From: a virus | Virus record (IMG/VR): IMGVR_UViG_3300042465_002754 | Location: 1-37,810 of that record | Reading direction: 5' to 3' (one strand) | DNA length: 37,810 nt | Part shown: positions 28,327-36,319 of the stretch, in pieces | Position numbering within the stretch: position 1 is the stretch's first letter | Layout: every line of letters starts with the position of its first letter | Position numbers and translations under genes: made by a program | Notes under the pieces: model-generated | The model's database searches: none | What the model saw: only the letters and a program-made list of their open reading frames with translations | Told to the model about the DNA's origin: nothing

Positions 28327-28538
28327 GCGACCGCGTGCTGGGGCCTGTGCGCGAAGCCTTCGCGTATGCCCACCCCGAGCGGGTGCAGCTCGTCCTGCAT
28401 GGCGTCGAGTGTAAGGACGACCGCGTAGCCGAGCTGACACCCCTACAGGCGCTGCGGCTGGCCGAGACGCTGGTGCGGTCAGCGAAGGACATCCTAGAGG
28501 CCGCCGCCGTCACCGGGCTGGAATACAGGGGCGGGTGA
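28323..28538 (+). CDS. Early hypothetical protein, 71 aa
   Basis: Overlaps the previous stop (ATGA) and shares a base with the next start (TGATG). MSDRVLGPVREAFAYAHPER, VQLVLHGVECKDDRVAELTP, LQALRLAETLVRSAKDILEA: an alpha/beta small protein with one cysteine. No domain recognised; probably an accessory early protein. Confidence 0.65.
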   Translation: MSDRVLGPVREAFAYAHPERVQLVLHGVECKDDRVAELTPLQALRLAETLVRSAKDILEAAAVTGLEYRGG

Positions 28539-28741
28539 TGCTGACGCAACTCAACCCGCCCCTGCCGCTGCTCACGCCGAAGGGAAAGGCGTGGGCGCAT
28601 CTGGTGATCGACTACGGGCCGGAGGCCGACCTCATGTGGGTCTGCTTCCAGGATGAGGACGGCGCGTGTTGGACCTGGTGCAACCGCGACGTTCGCATCC
28701 AGTCCAACGCGACGTTGGGCCGCGTCACCCCACGACCTTGA
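28538..28741 (+). CDS. Conserved small phage protein (LIDYGPE/WVCF type), 67 aa
   Basis: Starts MLTQLNPPLPLLTPKGKAWA, then HLVIDYGPEADLMWVCFQDE and DGACWTWCNRDVRIQSNATL. The pattern TPKGKA-x-AH-x-x-IDYGPE followed by a WVCF strand and a WT-x-x-N turn is recurrent among phage hypothetical proteins. A small, beta-rich barrel is likely. The last 17 bases overlap the convergent primase-helicase stop. It closes the early block; function unknown. Confidence 0.75.
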   Translation: MLTQLNPPLPLLTPKGKAWAHLVIDYGPEADLMWVCFQDEDGACWTWCNRDVRIQSNATLGRVTPRP

Positions 28742-31034
28742 GGTCCACGACCTTCGGCGCGCTGCCGTCCTCGACCATGCGCCGAAGGTCGCTCTTGCTA
28801 TACCGCTTGGCCACGTCCGGCGCCGCGAAGATGTGCTTCTTCGTCTGGTACTCCGACGACGCCACCCGCCCCACATCCACCCACCGGGCTTCCATGATCG
28901 CGTGCAGCAGCGCCGCCTGCGGCACCTTCACGCCGGGCGGCATCATCGCTGCCAGGCGATCGCAGAGCGCGTGGAACGGCCCGGCGACCACGCCCTTGGC
29001 GAACTCGCCCTGGCGCGTCCGCACCATGTCCACGATGCTGCTCTCGGCCATGCTCATGCTATGCTCGACCAGCGACGCCTTGACGTCCGTCATGGGCGGG
29101 GCGGCGCCAGGGTTGAACGCCGTCACGTTGCGGGCGTAGAGCCAGCGGGCGATAGCGGCGAAGCCACCCTCCTCCTTGTACCAACGCCAGATCGCCTGCG
29201 CTTCCTTCGGGTCCATGCGGCCCGCCGTGGACCAGATGACGAACCAGCGCCGGTCGTCGCTCGACAGCGTGATCGGGATCATGTCGTTCGAAAAGGCCAG
29301 GACGAACGCCCGGTTCAGCGTGTCGTAAGGGTGCAGGCCCTTGCGGTTCACCACTAGGTATTCCGGCGGGGCGGCGATGATCGGCTTCAGCCGGTTCGCC
29401 AGCGCCCGACGCTCCCGCGCCTCCGGCTCCTTCAGCTCGTTCAAAAGGATAATCTCGCTCTCCAGCGCGTAGCCCCACTGGCTGTTGATCGTGTCGCCGT
29501 CGATCAAGCCGCGGTTGACCAGCGTCGGGCCGCAGACCGCCCACATGAACGGCGCCCACATCGTGTCCTTGCCGCTGCCGCCGTGACCGCCGTGCAAAAC
29601 CGCGTGGTTGATCTTCACGCGCGGGTTCTGGACCTTGAACGCCATCACGTCCCAGATGTGGTCGAGATCCGCCGCATCCGGCACCAGCCGGCGGCAATGG
29701 TCGAGCCAGCGCGACACGTCGCCGCCAGGCGCCCCCCACACGTCCGGTCGGGCATCGACCCAGCGGTTGCCGTAGACCTCGCCGTTGCGCGACACCAGCA
29801 CGCTCTCGCCCGCAGCGTAGGTCACGCCCACCAGCACCCGTGCGCCCATCGCCTGCCGGTTCTCGTCGTAGCAGGTGCTGGCCTCGATCTTCTTGCCGCT
29901 GTGGATGGACCGGCAGGGGATGTGGCGGAACAGCGCGTTGAAGGCGTTGCGGCTGATCTCCCGCCGGTCCACCAGGTCGAAGTAGCAGTCATCCGAGAGG
30001 ACATAGGCGAAGCGTTCATACCAGCCCGCCTTCTCGACCCGGCCCAGCTCCTTGCGGTCCACCTCTGCGATGATCTCGGCCGCGCGGTCGGGGAAGTTCT
30101 CGGTCGGCGTCAGCTTGTCGAGGGTGCGCGACATCTGCTCCGCCAGCAATTCGTCCCGCAGGCCGTGGCCGGCGCGCGGGCCGCCCTGGTCGCAGACCCA
30201 CTTGAGGAAGGCGGCGCTGTCCAGATGCTCGCAATGGCCGTGGTAGCAGCAGAAGGCGCGGTTGAGAGGGTTATAGCGGGCCTCGTTCTGGCCGGTCGTG
30301 TGTTCCGCCGCGTTCGGGCAGACGACGCCCAGCCAGCCCTCTTGGTTGGTCGCCGACAGGACAAGGCCCTGCTCGTTCAGCCACTCCAGCACCGCGTCCT
30401 TACCCGTGTCGCGCAGACGGAAGACGCTCTGGGACGCCGTGTCAGCGGGCGCTGGCGTGACGCCCAGGGCCTCGCAGATCTGCGGGAGGGTGAACTCACG
30501 GTCAGGGTGGAACTCGACCAGGCGCGCCTTGAAGCCGTCGCGGCCGGGCTTGAGATTGACCGACCCTGGCAGTCGGAAGTTGCGGACGGCGTTGGTCGCG
30601 CCGGGGTCGGTGTAACCGGCAGCGGCGATGGCCGTCATGGCGGCTGTGAATTCGCCCTTCGTCGGCTGCTCCGTGAAGGCGTAGCCCCACTGGAAGGAGC
30701 CCTCGCTCGTCTCCATGACCCACGTCGGCGGCAAAGGCGGCGTCTTCGCCTTGGTCCCCACGTCGTCGAGCATCATCACCAGGACGTATTCGCAGTTGCC
30801 GGCGGATGCGGACGGCTGGCCGTCCTTGAAGCGGTCGATGATGAAGGATCCGGTGTTGGCGTACCACGCGCCGTCGGTGCGCTTCTTGGACGGCATGAAG
30901 GCAGGCCAAGTGTACTTCGGCGTGCCGTCAGCGTGCAGCGCCTGCTGGCCATCCCGCAGGACCGCCTTCTGGCGCACCACCAACAGTGTCTCGTTCTCGG
31001 GCGCGAGCCCTTGCAGGAACTCTACGAAGTCCAT
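28725..31034 (-). CDS. Primase-helicase: primase-like N-terminus fused to DUF5906/SF3-type helicase, 769 aa
   Basis: N-terminal 180 residues look like an archaeo-eukaryotic-type primase-polymerase: an acidic metal-site candidate MLDDVG and the conserved NFRLPGSVNLKPG (about 152-164). A Cys/His cluster VCPNAAEHTTG ... CCYHGHCEH (about 237-270) may bind zinc. The C-terminal helicase has a P-loop HGGHGGSGKDT (about 482-491) and LLNELKEP (about 530-537, Walker B-like), the pattern of DUF5906-type replication ATPases. Start ATG 31034 has AAGGGGGAAAAG upstream; an in-frame ATG at 31055 overlaps the polymerase stop. Likely the phage primase and replicative helicase; no TOPRIM domain was seen. Confidence 0.85.
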   Translation of the reverse strand: MDFVEFLQGLAPENETLLVVRQKAVLRDGQQALHADGTPKYTWPAFMPSKKRTDGAWYANTGSFIIDRFKDGQPSASAGNCEYVLVMMLDDVGTKAKTPPLPPTWVMETSEGSFQWGYAFTEQPTKGEFTAAMTAIAAAGYTDPGATNAVRNFRLPGSVNLKPGRDGFKARLVEFHPDREFTLPQICEALGVTPAPADTASQSVFRLRDTGKDAVLEWLNEQGLVLSATNQEGWLGVVCPNAAEHTTGQNEARYNPLNRAFCCYHGHCEHLDSAAFLKWVCDQGGPRAGHGLRDELLAEQMSRTLDKLTPTENFPDRAAEIIAEVDRKELGRVEKAGWYERFAYVLSDDCYFDLVDRREISRNAFNALFRHIPCRSIHSGKKIEASTCYDENRQAMGARVLVGVTYAAGESVLVSRNGEVYGNRWVDARPDVWGAPGGDVSRWLDHCRRLVPDAADLDHIWDVMAFKVQNPRVKINHAVLHGGHGGSGKDTMWAPFMWAVCGPTLVNRGLIDGDTINSQWGYALESEIILLNELKEPEARERRALANRLKPIIAAPPEYLVVNRKGLHPYDTLNRAFVLAFSNDMIPITLSSDDRRWFVIWSTAGRMDPKEAQAIWRWYKEEGGFAAIARWLYARNVTAFNPGAAPPMTDVKASLVEHSMSMAESSIVDMVRTRQGEFAKGVVAGPFHALCDRLAAMMPPGVKVPQAALLHAIMEARWVDVGRVASSEYQTKKHIFAAPDVAKRYSKSDLRRMVEDGSAPKVVDLKVVG

Positions 31035-31044
31035 CTTTTCCCCC

Positions 31045-33015
31045 TTACTTGCCATACCTGGTCATCACCGCAGCCTCGATGTTGAGCGGTATCCCTGCCG
31101 CCCAGGCTGGAGGTGAACACATGATGCGCTGCATGGCGGCCTGCGCCGCCTCTGGGTCGCTCGTCTCGACCACCACCTCGTCATGGACGTGCAGCACGAC
31201 GTCGTGACCCTCGGCCTCTAGCTGGCGCAGGGCATGGCGAAGCAGATCATGCGCGGTGGCCTGGGTCACGTTCTCGCACGCAAGCCCCTTCCAGAGCCGC
31301 GCGCGGGGCCACTCTTTCGCGTCCGCTGCGGGCTTCCAGGAGGCTTTCGCATAAGTGACGCCCTCGGCCTCAAGCCGCGCGAAGGGATAACAGAGGACGC
31401 GGCCGGAAGGCAGAGCATACCAAAGATGCTGGCCGTCGAACAAATAGGTGATGCGTCCGGCGGTAAACTCATGCCCGCGGTTCCGTATCGCCCGCGTGTA
31501 TGCCTCCTCCAGCCCCTGCCAGAACGGCACCGACCAGGAGTTCGCCCGCCGCCACGCATCCACCATCTTCCTGGCCTCGCTCTCGGGCAGGTTGATGCCG
31601 TAGATCCGGCCCATGGCCGCAAAGGCGCCGACGCCGCCAGCGAAGCCGCAGGCCAGCTCCTGCACCTTGCCGACTTGGCGCTGGTCCTTCGTGACCTCCT
31701 CGACGGTGGTGCGGAAGGTCGCGGCGGCGTTGACCTTGTAGACGTCCTCGCCGCGTTCGAAGATCCCCAGCTTCTCGGCGCCGCTGTTCGACTTCGACAG
31801 CCAGGGGTTCACCCGCGCCTCGATGGCTGACCAGTCAGCCGCGATCAGAACCTTGCCAGGGGCGGGCAGCAGCGCCGGGCGCAGCATCCCCTTCAGCACG
31901 TCCGTCACCCGCTTGCCGTAGGCCGGGACGATCTGGTGCCCTCGCACCATCGCCTGGCGCACGTCCTCCGGCGCGGCAGCGCACTTGCGGGGGAAGTTAT
32001 GGACCTGGGCGCCGTAGCTGGACGCGCGGCCGGTCGCAGCGCCGCCAGCGAAGACGAACGCGCCCCGCACCCGGCCGTCCTCGGCGTCGGCCAGTTCGGC
32101 CAGCCGGCTGAATTTTGCCACGCTGGAGGCCCACAGGTCGTCCGCGCATTGGATGACCTCGGCCACGTCAGCCGGCACCTCGTCGGGGTTCTCGGCGGCC
32201 AGGACCAGCAGGTTCGCCCGGACGTTCTTGTCGATCGACACCTTGGCTTCGCCGTCCTTGTGGACGACCATCAGCTTGCGGGCCTGCGGCCCGACCCGGT
32301 GTTCGACCCACGCCCGCATCTTGGGGCTGCGGACGCTGGTGATGGCGCCGCCTGTCACCTCGCGGACGGTCTGCTCGATCTCGACCAGTTCCTGGCCGGC
32401 GTAGCGCACGGCGGCCTGGCAGAGCGCCGTGTCCACCAGGACGCCCCGGTCGTTGATGCGCTCGTTGACGTGATAGTCCAGCAGTTCCTCGTCCGACAGG
32501 TCGCGCATCGCCTTGCTGACGGCGCGCATCGCACGGACATCGGTTTCGCAGTATTCGACCATCTCGGCCAGTAGCGCCGCGTCCTCGCGGAAGGTGCCGT
32601 CGGGGCGGGGGATGCACAGCGCGCGGATCAGTTGGGCGCCGCGGTGGTCCTTCTTCATGGACGCGCCAGCGAAGCGGCCCACGTCCTCCAGGCTGCCGGG
32701 GCCGCAGTTGGCGCGGGCCTGGGCGGCCGTGCAGTAGAACTGCTCCAGCGCGGGCTCCGGGAAACCTTGGTCGGGGGCTAGGACGTACCAGAAGATCATC
32801 CGCTCAAAGGCGGCGTTGTGGGCGCGGATCTGGCCCCGGTGATGCGCCACCCGGTCGGGGAAGGGCTGGCCGGGCATCCAAGTCTCGACCTCCCCGTCCC
32901 CGAAGGCGTAGGACATGCACAGCACCTGCGTGCTGGGATCCTGCGCGTAGTTGTACGCGCCCGCGCTCGTTAGGTCGCAGCGGCTGCGCGTCTCAAAATC
33001 AAGCCAGAGGATCAC
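31045..33015 (-). CDS. Family A DNA polymerase with 3'-5' exonuclease domain, 656 aa
   Basis: Replicates phage DNA. Exonuclease motifs: LDFETRS (residues 5-11, D6/E8), IRAHNAAFE (63-71) and EYCETDVRAM (154-163). Polymerase motif A is IAADWSAIEARV (391-402), motif B is TKDQRQVGKVQELACGFAGG (442-461) with the O-helix Arg446/Lys450, and motif C is LHVHDEVVVE (608-617) with H611-D612-E613. Length is typical for phage T7/pelagiphage-like polymerases. The start overlaps the methyltransferase stop (ATGA), and the primase-helicase follows in the same operon. No thioredoxin-binding loop is obvious. Confidence 0.95.
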   Translation of the reverse strand: MILWLDFETRSRCDLTSAGAYNYAQDPSTQVLCMSYAFGDGEVETWMPGQPFPDRVAHHRGQIRAHNAAFERMIFWYVLAPDQGFPEPALEQFYCTAAQARANCGPGSLEDVGRFAGASMKKDHRGAQLIRALCIPRPDGTFREDAALLAEMVEYCETDVRAMRAVSKAMRDLSDEELLDYHVNERINDRGVLVDTALCQAAVRYAGQELVEIEQTVREVTGGAITSVRSPKMRAWVEHRVGPQARKLMVVHKDGEAKVSIDKNVRANLLVLAAENPDEVPADVAEVIQCADDLWASSVAKFSRLAELADAEDGRVRGAFVFAGGAATGRASSYGAQVHNFPRKCAAAPEDVRQAMVRGHQIVPAYGKRVTDVLKGMLRPALLPAPGKVLIAADWSAIEARVNPWLSKSNSGAEKLGIFERGEDVYKVNAAATFRTTVEEVTKDQRQVGKVQELACGFAGGVGAFAAMGRIYGINLPESEARKMVDAWRRANSWSVPFWQGLEEAYTRAIRNRGHEFTAGRITYLFDGQHLWYALPSGRVLCYPFARLEAEGVTYAKASWKPAADAKEWPRARLWKGLACENVTQATAHDLLRHALRQLEAEGHDVVLHVHDEVVVETSDPEAAQAAMQRIMCSPPAWAAGIPLNIEAAVMTRYGK

Positions 33016-34097
33016 GGCTGGCAGTCCATCACGGCTGCGATGAACTCTGCGGCGAGCGGCGCGACAATCGCGTTGCCGTAGGCGCGCAGGCGTCCCACGC
33101 GGGCGGGAGCCCCATGAGCCAGCGGGAATGTGCCGGGTTCAACTGGCCGCCACTTTCCATCCCGGCACAGGAGCCAGTCAGCATCTCGCCAGAAGCCGTG
33201 AAGCGGGCCGGGCCGCCCGATGCCTCCGGGATCGTCCTGGCAATCTGGTCCAGACCCATCTCGCTCTTTCGATCCCCGCCCCGCGAGCGAAAGCTGTCCG
33301 TCTGCGGCGTCGGCCATCCCGTCAGCACCGCCATCTCGTTCAGCGGTCGGGCGTTGTGCGTGTACTCGTTCCCAGGGTTCAGCGCCCCCTTGTAATCCCT
33401 CGCCGCTGGCGTCGGCCACCCCGCCAGATGCGTCGCCACCGCCGTCAGCGTGTCGGCCTTCCCGCGCCCCCAGCGCATCCCGCTGCTCTCGCCGTCCTCC
33501 AGGCGCGGCGTCGGCCAGCCCGCCATCGTTGCGGTCGTCCGCAGATCCATCCCGCCGTCCCCGTGCAGACCCGCGCCATTCGTGTCGCTGGTCCGCGGCG
33601 TCGGCCACCCACCACAGCCGCTGGCGGATGTGCGGAGCGCCGACGCTCGCCGCGCCAAGATCGGCCGCCCCGACTGCATATCCCACGCCTTCCAGGTCAG
33701 CCCGAACAGCGTCGAGCCAGTCTCGGCCAAGCGCGCTCGCAACCTGCTCTCCAAGGACGACTGGAGGCTGGCACTCCGCGATGAGGCGGTGGAACTCTGG
33801 CCACAGGTGCCGCTCGTCGGCGGTGCCGAGCCCTCGGCCGGCGGCGCTGAAGGGCTGGCAGGGGCAGGATCCGGTCCAGACGGGGCGGCTGTCGTCCCAG
33901 CCAGCGGAGCGCAGGGCGTGGGACCAGACGCCGATACCGGCGAAGAAATGGGCCTGAGTAAACCCTGCGACGTCTGCCGCAGCCACGTCCCGAATAGACC
34001 GCTCATCCACAACTCCATCTGCGATGTGGCCAGCCGCAATGAGGTTGCGAAGCCATTGGGCCGCGAAGGGCTCGATCTCGTTGTAATACGCTGCCAT
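33012..34097 (-). CDS. DNA (cytosine-5) methyltransferase, phage Dcm-like, 361 aa
   Basis: Transfers a methyl group from S-adenosylmethionine to cytosine in DNA, probably protecting phage DNA from restriction. Motif I is [12 protein letters not shown] (51-62), motif [13 protein letters not shown] (77-87) with catalytic Cys80, motif VI is the common phage variant GEQVAS (116-121) instead of ENV, motif [16 protein letters not shown] (about 155-166) and motif [11 protein letters not shown] (about 338-347). Between motifs VIII and X lies an unusual Gly/Asp/Ala/Arg-rich target region with four ADA repeats. ATG 34097 begins [17 protein letters not shown], the typical family start. A long second frame is open through the same DNA. 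Confidence 0.9.
   Translation of the reverse strand: MAAYYNEIEPFAAQWLRNLIAAGHIADGVVDERSIRDVAAADVAGFTQAHFFAGIGVWSHALRSAGWDDSRPVWTGSCPCQPFSAAGRGLGTADERHLWPEFHRLIAECQPPVVLGEQVASALGRDWLDAVRADLEGVGYAVGAADLGAASVGAPHIRQRLWWVADAADQRHEWRGSARGRRDGSADDRNDGGLADAAPGGRREQRDALGAREGRHADGGGDASGGVADASGEGLQGGAEPWERVHAQRPTAERDGGADGMADAADGQLSLAGRGSKERDGSGPDCQDDPGGIGRPGPLHGFWRDADWLLCRDGKWRPVEPGTFPLAHGAPARVGRLRAYGNAIVAPLAAEFIAAVMDCQP
33029..34018 (-). other. Alternative-frame ORF (329 aa) inside the methyltransferase gene, with WPTP repeats
   Basis: On the same strand but shifted frame, an open reading frame spans nearly the whole methyltransferase gene (ATG 34018 or 34006). It reads [31 protein letters not shown] and four GWPTP units, ending [20 protein letters not shown]. 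From general knowledge, phage hypothetical proteins with LTWK-x-SGR, WPTP and RWLMGLPP-x-W patterns recur at dcm loci, so this may be conserved overlapping coding or a shared dual-frame artefact of GC-rich DNA. It is reported as open; translation is not shown. Confidence 0.35.
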
Positions 34098-34106
34098 GGG
34101 GTGAAA

Positions 34107-34132
34107 CGGCCCCCAGCTTGCGCCGGGGGCCG
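34107..34132 (-). terminator. GC stem-loop between 216-aa gene and methyltransferase
   Basis: An 8-bp perfect outer stem (CGGCCCCC with GGGGGCCG) and two inner pairs, followed on the minus strand by GTTTCA. It lies 7 bases beyond the 216-aa stop and 9 bases before the methyltransferase ATG, with the GGGGG Shine-Dalgarno candidate inside its 3' arm. It may attenuate transcription and hide the ribosome-binding site. Confidence 0.5.
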
Positions 34133-34139
34133 ATCCTTC

Positions 34140-34790
34140 TCAGGCCGAGCGACGACGACGGCGACCCGCCTCCGGCGCCGGTTCCTCGGGCGCGGCCTCC
34201 TCGGCCACCTCCGCGTCAGGGCCGTCGAGGCTCACCCACTCCACAATGTCGAACACAGGCGTGTAGATCCGCCCGTACGACTTGTGGGTGTAGTGTTCCT
34301 TCTTCAGCCGCACCACCGGCACCGGCTTGGACTGGTCCTTCTCCACCTGCGTGGCGATGGCAAGGGCCAGCACCTGCGCGGCGCGCTTGCCGCCGACCGA
34401 GGTCGTCGAGAAGCGGGCTTCCATGTCCTTGTCCTCGCCGCTGACGCACTTCAGCGACATGCCGACCTGCGGCTCCCAGCCCCGCTTGGAGCCGGGCGGC
34501 GCCGGTTCCAGTTCCGGCAGCGGCTGCGAGACGGAGACGGTCTTCTCCCCCAACACCTCGCCGTCACCCCAAGCGATGTAGCCGTGGGTGAAGGAGAAGG
34601 GGTTGATGGCCCACAGGCTGTCAGTCTCGACCTCAGTCTGGTCGGCGCCGAACACCCAATGGCCGGTCTTGTCCATCTTGAGGATGACCGTGTTGCCGAG
34701 CGTCGTGCCCGTGTTGAGCGACCGCAGGGACTGCGACAGCGACTGCACGGACGGGAGGTTGGCGTTACCGAACTTCGTGACTTCGTTCAC
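34140..34790 (-). CDS. Conserved replication-region protein, possible ssDNA-binding role, 216 aa
   Basis: GTG start at 34790 with AAAGGA about 8 bases upstream. The protein begins [20 protein letters not shown], has [20 protein letters not shown] (about 34-53), a DNA-binding-like centre [20 protein letters not shown], and [20 protein letters not shown] (about 163-182). The acidic C-terminal region ([16 protein letters not shown]) ends in RRRRRSA. Proteins at this position, between DUF2800 and polymerase, are often ssDNA-binding (DUF2815-like) in other phages; homology is not established here, so the role is inference. Confidence 0.7.
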   Translation of the reverse strand: MNEVTKFGNANLPSVQSLSQSLRSLNTGTTLGNTVILKMDKTGHWVFGADQTEVETDSLWAINPFSFTHGYIAWGDGEVLGEKTVSVSQPLPELEPAPPGSKRGWEPQVGMSLKCVSGEDKDMEARFSTTSVGGKRAAQVLALAIATQVEKDQSKPVPVVRLKKEHYTHKSYGRIYTPVFDIVEWVSLDGPDAEVAEEAAPEEPAPEAGRRRRRSA

Positions 34791-34808
34791 TGTAATTTCC
34801 TTTCGTGT

Positions 34809-35948
34809 TCAGACGAGCTTACCAAGAGCGCCCGCCAACTGGCGGCCGATCTGCAACTCCGCCGGCCGGGGATCGCTCTCCGGGGCCAGCGTGGTGCCTG
34901 ACGAGACGGCGACGGCCAGTTCACCCGGCAGCGCGAGCTTGCGCTTCTTGAGCGCCTTCTCGGCCTGCGCCGGGCTGACCAGCTTCGTCACCGTCAATTC
35001 CGTGTCGTCGAGGCCGAGCGCCGCAAGCGCCGCCATCGCCTCGTCGTCGTTCACCCATTGGCGGGTCGCGCGCTTCTGCACCAGCTTGAAGCCGGGCACG
35101 GGGACGCCCTCCGCCAACATCTGCTCTGCCAGCGCCCGCGCGCTTGCAAGGTACTCCTCGATCATGGGCGCGTGTTCCAGCACCTTGCCCAGCCGGGTGG
35201 CGTCGATGTTCTGGAGGCTGGTCTTCAACGTGCGATCTACGGCGCCGGTCAGTAGCGGGCAGACCGGCTTGGCCGCGCACCAACGGCAATGGTCGCCCGA
35301 CTGCATGGACGGATCCGGCCCCATCGCCTCCTTCACGGCGGCGAACAACTGCCGCTCAAAGGCGCGGATGCGGTCGGGCGTCGTGCGCCACAGCTTCACC
35401 GGCACGGGCGCCGTCGGCTGGACAATGATGCAGTCGATGCTGGTGGCGTCCTTGAATGCCCACGCGACCTTCGGCGTCCGCATCGCCGCCGCCGCGTAGA
35501 ACATCGCCTGCGGGTTTTCCTTGACCTCGACGTCCACGCCGTCACCGAACTTCCAGTCCAGCACGATGGCGGTGCTGCCGATACGGCCGACCAGATCGGC
35601 CGAACCGAAGACGCCCGGCAGCGCGTCACCGAAGCCGACGGTGGCTTCGCACTCGTAGGTCATCTCGCGGCCTGGGTCGATCACATCAAGGGCATCCAGC
35701 GCCGGGCGGATCTTCGTCTCGATCAGTTCCGCCGTCACGGACACGCCGCCCAACGTCTGGCCGATGAACTCCTCCGGCTGACCTTCGTGGGCCAGAACCC
35801 CCTCCATGATGGTGTGGCAGAGGGTGCCTTCGTCGGCGTAGCGGGAGGAGGGGCGGGGCGGCATCTGCTGCACCAGCTTGACGGAGCCGGGGCAGGCGAT
35901 GACCCGCTTGGCGGTCGAACCGCCGACGATGTTGGAGTGTGCTGCCAT
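34809..35948 (-). CDS. DUF2800 / Cas4-like PD-(D/E)XK nuclease-type protein, 379 aa
   Basis: Probable recombination or replication exonuclease-related protein. Landmarks: STAKRVIACPGSVKLVQQMP (about 10-29), DEGTLCHTIMEGVLAHE (about 38-54), a RecB-like core FGSADLVGRIGSTAIVLDWK (about 113-132) with the acidic D and K expected of PD-(D/E)XK, FGDGVDVEVKENPQAMFYAA, and a Cys cluster SGDHCRWCAAKPVCPLL (about 217-233) fitting the Cas4/AddB-type iron-sulfur or zinc site. ATG 35948 has AGAGGACGAC upstream. It is the first gene of the leftward replication operon, behind the promoter at 35979-36007. Confidence 0.85.
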   Translation of the reverse strand: MAAHSNIVGGSTAKRVIACPGSVKLVQQMPPRPSSRYADEGTLCHTIMEGVLAHEGQPEEFIGQTLGGVSVTAELIETKIRPALDALDVIDPGREMTYECEATVGFGDALPGVFGSADLVGRIGSTAIVLDWKFGDGVDVEVKENPQAMFYAAAAMRTPKVAWAFKDATSIDCIIVQPTAPVPVKLWRTTPDRIRAFERQLFAAVKEAMGPDPSMQSGDHCRWCAAKPVCPLLTGAVDRTLKTSLQNIDATRLGKVLEHAPMIEEYLASARALAEQMLAEGVPVPGFKLVQKRATRQWVNDDEAMAALAALGLDDTELTVTKLVSPAQAEKALKKRKLALPGELAVAVSSGTTLAPESDPRPAELQIGRQLAGALGKLV

Positions 35949-35978
35949 GTCGTCCTCTACTGAACCTCGCTTGCCCGC

Positions 35979-36007
35979 ACCATATGACAACAGAACCTGT
36001 TGCACAA
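35979..36007 (-). promoter_or_regulatory. Candidate promoter with embedded dyad for the replication operon
   Basis: On the minus strand, TTGTGC (36007-36002) and TATGGT (35984-35979) are 17 bases apart, followed by a 24-base leader to the DUF2800 ATG. Within the spacer is the perfect dyad caacag-aac-ctgttg (35988-36002), a likely operator. The 86-base gap lies between divergent genes, so the same site could control both directions. Confidence 0.5.
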
Positions 36008-36034
36008 TAGGCAATGCAGCGGTATGGGTTGGCC

Positions 36035-36319
36035 ATGCGCGAGAGCGAGATTGAACGCCATCTGGTCTGGCACGTCACCCGGCTGGGCGGCGTTGCCTAC
36101 AAGTTTCGGTCGGTCACCCACCGCGGCGTGGCCGACCGGATCGTCTGCCTGCCAGATGGCAGCACACATTTCGTCGAACTGAAGACGAAGGGCGGCCGGC
36201 TGTCGCCACTCCAGAAGCTGTTCGCGCAGGAGATGGAACGCATGGGGCAGCGGTACGCTTGCCTCTGGACGAAGGAGCAGGTGGATGCCTGGGCTAAAGA
36301 TACGGCCGGTGTCGCTTAA
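36035..36319 (+). CDS. VRR-NUC domain nuclease, 94 aa
   Basis: Structure-selective PD-(D/E)XK nuclease, a Holliday-junction or flap resolvase type. MRESEIERHLVWHVTRLGGV (1-20) is followed by KFRSVTHRGVADRIVCLPDG with the metal Asp, and HFVELKTKGGRLSPLQKLFA carrying the E-x-K pair (about residues 48-50). The length is typical of stand-alone phage VRR-NUC proteins. ATG 36035 is chosen over ATG 36014 because family members begin MRESEI. First gene of the rightward recombination operon; it overlaps the GNAT-like gene by 35 bases. Confidence 0.88.
   Translation: MRESEIERHLVWHVTRLGGVAYKFRSVTHRGVADRIVCLPDGSTHFVELKTKGGRLSPLQKLFAQEMERMGQRYACLWTKEQVDAWAKDTAGVA

Noticed and set aside
29583-31085. 500-codon plus-strand frame opposite primase-helicase
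   Set aside because: The minus-strand protein carries clear P-loop and primase motifs; the plus frame reads as low-complexity shadow.
33450-34901. 483-codon plus-strand frame across methyltransferase and its neighbour
   Set aside because: Crosses gene boundaries of two well-supported minus-strand genes without domains of its own.
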